A DNA stretch of 64,000 nt, taken from Bradyrhizobium sp. sBnM-33 (GTDB lineage: Bacteria > Pseudomonadota > Alphaproteobacteria > Rhizobiales > Xanthobacteraceae). How positions within the stretch are numbered: the first letter of the stretch is position 1; each line of letters begins with the position of its first letter. Under the pieces are notes generated by a model, which worked only from the letters and a program-made list of their open reading frames with translations, was not told the origin of the DNA and ran no database searches. Below are positions 57,078-64,000 of this stretch, one piece after another. Location: the NCBI RefSeq assembly GCF_032917945.1, contig NZ_CP136624.1, forward strand, positions 2,046,001-2,110,000, in the 5' to 3' direction. Made by a program: the position numbers and the translations under genes.

Positions 57078-57488
57078 ATGGACAGTGATAGGCGCAGCGC
57101 CCAAGTCGAGCGGCTTCAGGTGGTGGACACAGGCCGGCGACGGCGCTGGTCTGAGGAGGAGAAGCTCAAGATCGTTGTGGAGAGCTTTCAGGGTCCCCGC
57201 CAGGTCGCGGCAACGGCACGGCGATACGGCCTTTCGCGGTCGCTGCTGCTGCGATGGCGCCGGTCTTTTCATCCCGAGCCAAAGGATGCCACCGGCACAC
57301 AATTTAGCTTCGTCCCAGCGAAGTTGGTCCCGGATCCGGAGATGACGCCTGATCCGATCAATCCAGTGAGCAGCGGCGCGATTGAGATCGAGTTTGCTGC
57401 TGGGGCTCGCATGCGGATTACGGGCGTGGTCGACGCGTCAACGGTGAAGGCTGCTGTCGCGGCCTTGACGGATGGACGAACGCGATGA
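57078..57488 (+). CDS. tnpA: IS66 accessory protein TnpA
   Basis: 136 residues with an N-terminal helix-turn-helix (RRWSEEEKLKIVVESFQG, QVAATARRYGLSRSLLLRW). TnpA of IS66 is required with TnpB and TnpC for transposition. The stop overlaps the tnpB start (ATGA at 57485). The frame is intact. A diverged, broken relative lies at 40737. Confidence 0.92.
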   Translation: MDSDRRSAQVERLQVVDTGRRRRWSEEEKLKIVVESFQGPRQVAATARRYGLSRSLLLRWRRSFHPEPKDATGTQFSFVPAKLVPDPEMTPDPINPVSSGAIEIEFAAGARMRITGVVDASTVKAAVAALTDGRTR

Positions 57489-57832
57489 TCCCGATTCCCA
57501 GCGGCGTCAGGGTCTGGATCGCGACCGGCCACACGGATATGCGCCGCGGCATGCAAAGCCTGGCGCTGGGTGTTCAGGAGAGCCTGAAGCGCGATCCTCA
57601 TGCAGGCGATCTCTACATCTTCCGCGGGCGCCGCGGCGATCTGGTCAAGATTCTTTGGCATGACGGGTTGGGCATGTCGCTCTATGCCAAACGCCTAGAC
57701 CGCGGCAAGTTCATCTGGCCTTCAGCGTCGGACGGTGCGGTATCGATCTCATTGGCGCAGATGGCTTACATGCTCGAGGGCATCGATTGGAGGAACCCGC
57801 AACTCAGTTGGCGGCCGCAAAGCGCGGGCTGA
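57485..57832 (+). CDS. tnpB: IS66 accessory protein TnpB
   Basis: 115 residues, full length, with the family blocks [38 protein letters not shown] and [18 protein letters not shown]. Coupled to tnpA by ATGA overlap. Intact. Confidence 0.93.
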   Translation: MIPIPSGVRVWIATGHTDMRRGMQSLALGVQESLKRDPHAGDLYIFRGRRGDLVKILWHDGLGMSLYAKRLDRGKFIWPSASDGAVSISLAQMAYMLEGIDWRNPQLSWRPQSAG

Positions 57833-57902
57833 GCAAATAAATCTGCGGCCTTCCCTTTTTTGGGGAGTCACAACGCATCCGATCTGTGATTCACTGCGTC
57901 GC

Positions 57903-59297
57903 ATGGATGCTGATCGCAACTCTGGCCGTGATGATATCGCAGCCCTGAAGGAGGCTCTGGCGGTCGAGCGGGCCAAGGCCTTGGAGATTGCAGCCGAGCT
58001 CGCGGTAGCCCGCGCGAAGGCGTCGGAAGACAGCGCGCTGATTGTCCATCAGAAGCTTCGGATAGCCAAGCTCGAGCGCCAAATTTATGGACAGCAGTCG
58101 GAGCGTTCGTCGCGGCTGATCGAACAGTTGGCCTTGGCACTCGAGGAGCTGGAGGCCGACACTACCGAGGACGAGCTGGCGGCTGAACGGGCTGTTGCCA
58201 AGACGACCACGGTGCGGGGATTTACGCGCAAGCCCGCCGAGCGCCAGACCTTTCCTGAGCATCTGCCACGCGATCGCGTGGTGATCGATCCGCCGACCGC
58301 CTGCGAGTGCTGCGGCGGCCATCGCCTGCGCAAGCTCGGCGAGGACGTGACACGGACGCTGGAAGTAGTGCCGCGCCAGTGGAAGGTGATCGAGACGGTG
58401 CGGGAGAAGTTCTCCTGCCGCGACTGCGAGAAGATCAGCCAGGCACCGGCGCCGTTCCATGCGATCGCCCGGGGATGGGCCGGACCGAGCCTGTTGGCCA
58501 TGATCATGTTCGAGAAGTTCGGCCAGCATCAGCCATTGAACCGACAGGCCGAGCGCTACGCTCTGGAGGGCGTGCCGATGGTGCACCTGGCAGGCTATGC
58601 CGGCATCCTGCAGGCCGACGCCTATGACGGGTACAACCAGCTTTATCTGGCCGGGCGCCAGCCTAGGCCGATCCAGGAAGCGGCGTGCTGGGTCCATGCG
58701 CGGCGCCCGTTCTTTGCCATGGCCGACATTGAAGAGAATGCGCGACGCAAGGCTGCGGGCAAAAAGGAGATTCCGCTCTCTCCCATCGCCGTCGAGGTCG
58801 TGCGGCGGATCGATGCGCTGTTCGAGATCGAGCGCTCGATCAATGGCAGGAGCCCCGAGGAACGCCTTCAGGTGCGGCAGGCGTTGAGCCGGCCCCTGGT
58901 CGAGGACCTTCAGGTCTATATGCGCGAGCAGCTCGCTAAACTGTCCCGTGGGCACGACCTGGCCAAGGCGTTCAACTACATCCTGAAGCGCTGGGCGAGC
59001 TTCACCCTGTTCCTTGAAGAGGGGCGGGTTTGCCTCTCAAACAATGCCGCCGAACGCGGCCTAAGAGGTATCGCACTTGGCCGAAAGGCCTGGTTGTTCT
59101 GCGGCTCTGATCGCGGCGGGCGGCGCGCTGCGGCCATGTACAGCCTAATCGTCACGGCAAAAATGAACGGCATCGATCCGCAGGCCTGGCTCACCGACGT
59201 CCTTGCCCGCATCTCCGCTCATCCAGTTCATCGGCTGGACGAACTGCTCCCCTGGAATTGGACGTCGGCATCAGCGATACCCGCTCGAGCTGCGTAA
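57903..59297 (+). CDS. tnpC: IS66 transposase TnpC with in-frame internal deletion
   Basis: 464 residues from ATG 57903; about 90 fewer than normal. The N-terminal coiled coil, the zinc-finger motif ([16 protein letters not shown]) and the C-terminal domain ([18 protein letters not shown]) are present. Between [11 protein letters not shown] and [20 protein letters not shown] the segment that normally carries the first catalytic Asp (HADDTTVPV in element 2) is missing, with the frame kept. The protein should be catalytically dead. Element 2 has the segment but a frameshift elsewhere. Confidence 0.88.
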   Translation: MDADRNSGRDDIAALKEALAVERAKALEIAAELAVARAKASEDSALIVHQKLRIAKLERQIYGQQSERSSRLIEQLALALEELEADTTEDELAAERAVAKTTTVRGFTRKPAERQTFPEHLPRDRVVIDPPTACECCGGHRLRKLGEDVTRTLEVVPRQWKVIETVREKFSCRDCEKISQAPAPFHAIARGWAGPSLLAMIMFEKFGQHQPLNRQAERYALEGVPMVHLAGYAGILQADAYDGYNQLYLAGRQPRPIQEAACWVHARRPFFAMADIEENARRKAAGKKEIPLSPIAVEVVRRIDALFEIERSINGRSPEERLQVRQALSRPLVEDLQVYMREQLAKLSRGHDLAKAFNYILKRWASFTLFLEEGRVCLSNNAAERGLRGIALGRKAWLFCGSDRGGRRAAAMYSLIVTAKMNGIDPQAWLTDVLARISAHPVHRLDELLPWNWTSASAIPARAA

Positions 59298-59299
59298 CC

Positions 59300-59545
59300 A
59301 TGCACGTCAACAAGGTTCATCACGTCACCACCATCAACCGTGTCGCCGAGGATCTTGGCGAAGACGAAGACTGGCTGCGAGACGTTGCCAATGAAATGGA
59401 TATCGAAGACGGCGCCATCTGGGTCTATGGCGTCGGAGAACATGGCATCCAGGCCTTCACTGACTTCGGAATCGAAAACCTGATTGAGCTCATCCGGATG
59501 TACAAGGAAAGCCCGGAGTTGCTTAAGCGCTGGCCGCCAGAATAA
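59300..59545 (+). CDS. Small passenger protein of IS66 element 1
   Basis: 81 residues (MHVNKVHHVTTINRVAEDLG) starting 3 bases after the tnpC stop and ending 34 bases before the right end. Acidic, with WLRDVANEMDIEDGAIWVYG and a predicted mixed fold; no catalytic motif. Similar small frames follow tnpC in some rhizobial IS66 elements as I recall; the function is unknown. Confidence 0.6.
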   Translation: MHVNKVHHVTTINRVAEDLGEDEDWLRDVANEMDIEDGAIWVYGVGEHGIQAFTDFGIENLIELIRMYKESPELLKRWPPE

Positions 59546-59820
59546 TCCAATGAGCTCGCGGCCCACGCCGGATGCGTACGCCGAGATGGCTTCGTCGGTC
59601 GGATCGCGATCCGATCGAGGCGATGACTACCGATGATTGCACCTTTTCGGTTGGTATCCGTGCATGGCGGCCAGTGGGTCAATTGCGTTGCTACGACCTG
59701 CACGGGCGACGCGCTCAGCATGGCCAAGCGCCAGGCAGATCTCGACCGCGGTGTCGAGATGATGCTGGGTACGCATCCGGCCAGCACCCCAAGCAGGCGC
59801 GATGGTCTGCCACGAAGCGC

Positions 59821-61411
59821 TCAGGCGGCAACGGCGGCCTTGGCCTGTTGGTTCGCCTTCCAATTCCAGGGAAGCAGGTCGGCGATTTTGTTGGCGGGGT
59901 GATCTGCAAGCCTGGCCAGCACGTCAGCGAGCCAGGCTTGCGGATCGACGCCGTTCATCTTGCAGGTTTCGATCAGGGTATAGACGGCGGCGGCACGATG
60001 GCCGCCAGCGTCTGAACCGGCAAAAGGTCCAATTCTTTCTTCCGACCGCCACACCGCGCAACGCTCGTTCGGCGGCGTTGTTCGTAAGACAGACGCGGCC
60101 ATCGTCGAGGAAGCGGGTGAACGCTTCCCAGCGGTTGAGAAGGTAGTTGATCGCCTTGGCGGTATCGTTCTTGGTGGAAAGCAACGCTCGCTGCTGGCGC
60201 ATCCAGATTTCAAGCTCGGCAATGAGCGGCCGCGATTGTTCACGGCGCACGGCAAGCCGCTGCTCCGGCGTTTTGCCGTTAATGCTGCGATCGATCTCGA
60301 AGAGCATGTCGATACGACGCACGGCCTCGCTGGCGATCGGCGCCTCTCCCTGTTTCACCAGGTCGACAAACTTCCTCCGGCCGTGGCTCCAGCAGGCCGC
60401 TTCAAGGATCGGAGCCGGCTTCCTTTGAACCTTGTAGAGCTGGTTGTATCCATCAAAGGCATCGGCCTGCATGAGGCCCACATAGCCAGCAAGATGGCCT
60501 TGCGGATGCTCCCCGGCACGACTGCGCGAGTAATGGAACGCCGCCGCCGGTGGGTCTTTGCCGCCAAACGGCCGGTCATCGCGAACATAGGTCCAGATCC
60601 GGCCGGTGACAGTCTTCAGTTTCGCGAGTACGGGCACCGTCGTGTCATCGGCGTGGATGCGTTCCGCGCTCATGACATGGGTCCGGATCGCCTCAATAAT
60701 TGGGTCGAGCGCCACCACGCAGGCGCCAACCCGATCCGCCAGTGTCGAGACATCGATCTCGATCCCTTCGCGGGCATAGGTCTTGCTCTGGCGGTTCAAC
60801 GGCTGATGCAGCAGGAACTTGTTGACTAGCACCATCGCCAGCAGGCTCGGCCCGGCAAAACCGCGCGGGATCGGATGTGAGGGCGCCGGCGCTTCCGTGA
60901 TCGCCTCGCAATCCCGCCAGGAGAACTTCTCGCGGACGTGCTCGATAATCTTCCAGCGCCGCGGCTCGCATTCCAGGGATTTCGACACCACCTCGCCAAG
61001 CTTGTGCAGCCGCTCACTGCCACATTTACCGCAGGCGCAAGGCGCGGGTTCGACGATCCGTTCGACCGGCAGGTTATCTGGCAGGGAACGCCGGGGCGGC
61101 CGCGGATTTTGTGTGCGCTTCTGCTTGGCGGCTTCCGGTGCTGCGATCTCGGCCTTGGTTTCCTGCTCGGCCTGGGTCTCTTCAAGATCCTCGATGGCAA
61201 GCTCGAGCTGCTCGACCAGCAGCCTGCCGCGTTCAGAAGATTGCCCGAACTGCTCGCGCCGTGCCTTGGCCAGCATCAGCTTCAGCCGTTCGATTTCCAG
61301 CCGGCCGACGGTGACTTCGCTCTTCGCCAGTGTCAGCTGCTCGCGCTGCGCCAGGATCATCGCATGCGCGGCGGCAAGGTCGGCGGGAAGCGGATCGGAG
61401 GGTGTCGTCAC
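59821..61411 (-). pseudogene. tnpC: IS66 transposase TnpC, one frameshift
   Basis: ATG 61411 (MTTPSDPLPADLAAAHAM). Coiled coil, zinc motif CACGKCGSERLHKLGEVV, the first catalytic Asp in AERIHADDTTVPVLAKL, and MQADAFDGYNQLYKVQ are all present. Near 60020 a base change in length shifts the frame just before the C-terminal GSDAGGHRAAAVYTLIETCK, which continues in another frame to 59821. A single correction would restore about 530 residues. Confidence 0.88.
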
Positions 61412-61481
61412 GATGACGAATCAACCATATTCGCCGCAAAAAATCGCGCCAGATTTCCTTCGTGAGTCAAAAAACCACAGC

Positions 61482-61829
61482 TTAACCGGAAGCCTGCGGA
61501 CGCCAGGTTGCCTGCGGCATCCGCCAATCAATTCCGGACAGCAGATAGGATAGTTGCGCAACGCTGATCGTGACAACGCCATCCGCCAGCGAGGGCCACA
61601 GAAAGCGGCCGCGCTCCAACCGCTTCGTGAACAGACACGCGCCCTGGCCGTCATGCCAAATGATCTTGATCAGGTCGCCGCGGCGCCCCCTAAAAACGTA
61701 GAGATCGCCAACGTGCGGATCCCGCTTCAAACTCTCCTGAACCAGACGCGCAAGGCTCGGGAATCCGCGGCGCATATCGGTATGGCCGGTCGCAAGCCAC
61801 ACCCGCACATTGCCCGGTATGGCAATCAT
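61482..61829 (-). CDS. tnpB: IS66 accessory protein TnpB
   Basis: 115 residues, intact, with [38 protein letters not shown] and YLLSGIDWRMPQATWRP. Overlaps tnpA by ATGA. Confidence 0.93.
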   Translation of the reverse strand: MIAIPGNVRVWLATGHTDMRRGFPSLARLVQESLKRDPHVGDLYVFRGRRGDLIKIIWHDGQGACLFTKRLERGRFLWPSLADGVVTISVAQLSYLLSGIDWRMPQATWRPQASG

Positions 61830-62224
61830 CGGCGCTCAAGCACATCGAGGATCCGCGCCAGCGCATCCGCGTCGACGTGCGCATCCACCCGGATGCGTCG
61901 CCGATTGCCAAGATCGATCTCGATCAGTCCAACCCGCGCGGCTGCCACGGATCGCACCCGCCTGTCATCCTCAGGCAAAAGCTTCGAAGTTTCCTCAACC
62001 GCTTCCGCGGCGGCGATCTGCACCGGCGCAAAACGCGGTCCAACCTGCTCGACCGTCCGAGCCTGCCGACGCCAGGTGAACACCACGCTCGCCGCAACCC
62101 CGTTGCGACGCGCAACCTCCGTCACCTTCGCGCCCGGCACCAGCGTTTCCTCGACAATCCGCATCTTGTCGTCATGCGACCAGCGCCGCCGCCGCTCGAC
62201 CCCGCCCAATACCTCAACGCGCAT
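61826..62224 (-). CDS. tnpA: IS66 accessory protein TnpA
   Basis: 132 residues with a helix-turn-helix (RRRWSHDDKMRIVEETL, TEVARRNGVAASVVFTWRRQ). Intact and coupled to tnpB. The start lies about 85 bases inside the right end of element 2. Confidence 0.92.
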   Translation of the reverse strand: MRVEVLGGVERRRRWSHDDKMRIVEETLVPGAKVTEVARRNGVAASVVFTWRRQARTVEQVGPRFAPVQIAAAEAVEETSKLLPEDDRRVRSVAAARVGLIEIDLGNRRRIRVDAHVDADALARILDVLERR

Positions 62225-62635
62225 CGCCTGATGACCTTAAAGCTAGACTTAAGGTCACATGCTTCGCGAAATACCACGCGTCAGACAAGACGGCGCTCGT
62301 CGGATGCGTACGATGCTGGCGCTGTCAGGCAAGACCAACGATGTTACCTTCAAGGTGACCCGCGGGGTCACCCGTCCGGTGTGGGAGCCCGACGCTGGCA
62401 CCATGGCGCTGTATGAGAACGCGCGCGCAATCGCAAAGTCCCTTGGCGCCGAACTTCCGCACGTCCGGCGGCGGCTCGGACGGAAATTCCACGGGCGCTC
62501 TTGGGATCCCGACTCTCGACGGCCCCGGCGTGCGCGGTGCCTACGCGCACACGCTCGACGAGCATATCGACGTCGACAGCCTCGCCGAACGCGGCAGATT
62601 TTTTGATGGCGGGACTTTTGGCGACGCTAAAGTGA

Positions 62636-63075
62636 CGCGCAGTCATCGCCGCCGAGGGAGTGCAGCGAGTTTTCGGGACGCCTCGCTCGATCGCGAGCGT
62701 AGGAAAAGGCAACTAACGATCTCTTGTTGCGGTTGCAGACCCTTATTGTCCGGCCTGCGGGGTCCTGGTCCACCTTCTGACCCAGTGCTTTGTATCTTTG
62801 CTCGATGGAAGAGCCATTACGGTACTCGCACCAACCTAGGCATGCCAGCGCCACTGCGACAATGCCGAGCCACGGCACCTCTAGGGTCAGACCTTTCTCA
62901 TTTCAACCGGACTATTCGGCCGCCGATATAGTGAGCGTTTTGAGAAGGCCGGCATGCCTCTGTGCATCGATCGTTGGTGGTCCAAACGCGGAACGGAGGC
63001 GTCGCCTAAAAAAGCATTTTCGGTCCTTGGCACCAGCCGTTGCAGACCTTTTATTGACTGCCTCACGTGCACATT
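62636..63075 (+). other. No recognisable gene
   Basis: Intergenic space after the M20 remnant. A minus frame (62627-62878) starts with a hydrophobic stretch ([16 protein letters not shown]) but overlaps the peptidase end and has no other support. Convergent to the ABC ATPase gene. Confidence 0.45.
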
Positions 63076-64000
63076 TCAATTTCGGAATACGAGGACATCC
63101 GACGCGGAAAAAAGAGCGCGGACGGATTGTCCGGGTAGGACCGCCGAACTGCGCCCGACATTCTTGCGGATTGCGAGCAACCGGCTTTTACCCGGAAGTT
63201 CGACAACCACATGCACATCGGCGCCAAGAGGCGCCACATCGAGCACGACACCCGCCAGGACGTTGTGCTTTGGGCTTAGAGCCGGCTCGGGTGTGGTGCC
63301 ATCCACGAGCTCGATGTTTTCCGGCCGTATACATAAATCGACGCCGTGCTCGCTGCACTGACGACTAACCGTCGTGCGGATCTCACAGCCATCGTCGGTG
63401 GCGTACGAAATGACACCATCGGTTGATTGGCCGCTTTTCGATCCGTGGAACCAGTTCGATCTCCCAACAAACTCGGCCACGAACTTGTCGGCGGGCGCCT
63501 CGTAAATCTGTGTCGGCGTTCCCCGCTGAGCGATTTTTCCGGCATTCATGACGACGACCTCATCGCCAAGGGTCAGGGCTTCCTCCTGATCGTGGGTGAC
63601 GACGATGGTCGTGGCGCCGACTGATCTGAGGATCTCCTTCAGTTCAAGCCGCAATTCTAGGCGAAGCTTCGCATCGAGCGCAGACAAAGGCTCGTCAAGG
63701 AGAACGATCTGCGGGTCGATCGCTAGTGCACGCGCAAGCGCCACACGCTGCTGTTGTCCGCCGCTCAGCTGATGGGGGTATCGGGCTTCCATGCCGGTAA
63801 GTTGCACGAGCGATAGCATTTGCGCGATGCGAGAGGGTATCTCCGATCCCGAAGTGCCGCGGTATCGCATGCCATAAGCGATATTCTGGGCCACGGTCAT
63901 GTGAGGAAAGAGCGCGTAATCCTGGAACAGGAGCCCAACATTGCGCTCGTAGGGCCTCAGATGGCCGACGTCCTCGCCGCCAATTTCTACGGTTCCCGTG
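63076..64000 (-). CDS. ABC transporter ATP-binding protein (PotA-like), 5' end missing
   Basis: About 308 codons are present; the start and Walker A lie beyond the window edge. The Q-loop is GLLFQDYALFPHMTVAQN, the signature is PHQLSGGQQQRVALARALA, Walker B is VLLDEPLSALDAKLR, and the H-loop is TTIVVTHDQEEALTLGDE. A C-terminal TOBE domain (VDLCIRPENIELVDG) marks the spermidine/putrescine or iron/sugar importer type. It would power uptake of a small solute; the partner genes should lie upstream, outside the window. Confidence 0.9.
   Translation of the reverse strand, partial: TGTVEIGGEDVGHLRPYERNVGLLFQDYALFPHMTVAQNIAYGMRYRGTSGSEIPSRIAQMLSLVQLTGMEARYPHQLSGGQQQRVALARALAIDPQIVLLDEPLSALDAKLRLELRLELKEILRSVGATTIVVTHDQEEALTLGDEVVVMNAGKIAQRGTPTQIYEAPADKFVAEFVGRSNWFHGSKSGQSTDGVISYATDDGCEIRTTVSRQCSEHGVDLCIRPENIELVDGTTPEPALSPKHNVLAGVVLDVAPLGADVHVVVELPGKSRLLAIRKNVGRSSAVLPGQSVRALFSASDVLVFRN

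Larger units (their letters stand above)
57020..59579 (+). mobile_element. IS66-family element 1 with 8-bp target duplication
   Basis: 2560 bases. Ends: GTACGCCTCCGGCG (left) and, reverse complemented, GTACGCATCCGGCG (right). The flanks are perfect 8-base repeats GCCGAGAT at 57012-57019 and 59580-59587, as expected for IS66. It carries tnpA, tnpB, tnpC and a small extra frame. Confidence 0.93.
59769..62311 (-). mobile_element. IS66-family element 2 with 8-bp target duplication
   Basis: 2543 bases. Both ends begin GTACGCATCCG when read inward. Perfect 8-base repeats GATGCTGG flank it at 59761-59768 and 62312-62319. Genes tnpA, tnpB and tnpC run on the minus strand. The element differs clearly from element 1 in sequence. 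Confidence 0.94.
59588..62635 (+). pseudogene. M20 metallopeptidase, split by IS66 elements
   Basis: 59588-59768 reads IEAMTTDDCTFSVGI, then after one shift HGGQWVNCVATTCTGDALSM and AKRQADLDRGVEMML. Coding resumes at 62320 as [40 protein letters not shown], then [19 protein letters not shown], and after a last shift [12 protein letters not shown] and a stop at 62633-62635. These are the dimerisation and C-terminal metal-binding parts of glutamate-carboxypeptidase-like M20 enzymes. IS66 element 2 lies exactly between the pieces, element 1 just before the first. Several small frameshifts add to the damage. Confidence 0.82.

Overview
The window looks like part of the symbiosis island or another accessory region of a rhizobium (Bradyrhizobium/Mesorhizobium type alphaproteobacterium). 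Four signs support this: a nod box with decayed nodF and nodE behind it (14138-14868); two consensus sigma-54 promoters, each with a TGT-N10-ACA NifA-type upstream site (28977-29104 and 33423-33535); a dctA dicarboxylate carrier with its own sigma-54-like promoter; and a very high density of insertion sequences and broken genes in GC-rich DNA. I see no rRNA, tRNA or CRISPR array. The genus is inferred, not proven.

Layout. 1-2450: three IS remnants (IS1182 type, an IS91-type integrase/transposase fusion, an IS4/IS5-type DDE fragment). 2457-12440: three runs of nucleotide-sugar genes (UDP-glucose dehydrogenase and an SDR enzyme; a C-methyltransferase and a DUF4910 peptidase-like protein; rfbF, a decayed rfbG and an epimerase), a surface-polysaccharide sugar pathway in partial decay. 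13405-16436: DUF736 genes, nod box, nodFE remnants, dctA. 16480-19105: an intron-like stretch and an IS630 remnant split by an intact IS256 element. 20890-27310: a decayed methyltransferase and a degraded phage-type replication module (DUF1643, DNA polymerase, HNH-AP2 endonuclease, primase, helicase). 27447-27740: an array of palindromic TTCCTGTACC-like motifs.

28977-38300 is the most interesting part. A thioredoxin-fold TlpA-like protein, and separately a formyltransferase-NRPS-thioesterase cluster, each lie behind a NifA/sigma-54 promoter. This suggests a formylated peptide made during nitrogen fixation, although the NRPS and thioesterase are now frameshifted. An ABC exporter lies between the two. 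38639-44090 holds an alanine dehydrogenase gene and a decayed second copy whose terminator is cut off by an IS1182-type insertion.

44438-64000 is mostly amino-acid and amide metabolism: MFS exporter, Asp/Glu racemase-like protein, gamma-glutamyltransferase, amidase, acetamidase/formamidase, an Lrp regulator divergent from an aldehyde dehydrogenase-aminotransferase pair, an M20 peptidase destroyed by two IS66 elements that both keep perfect 8-bp target duplications, and a PotA-like ATPase running off the end. A (CT)32 microsatellite lies at 51577-51640. Frameshift calls rest on reading conserved protein sequence across frames; in an unpolished assembly some could be sequencing errors.
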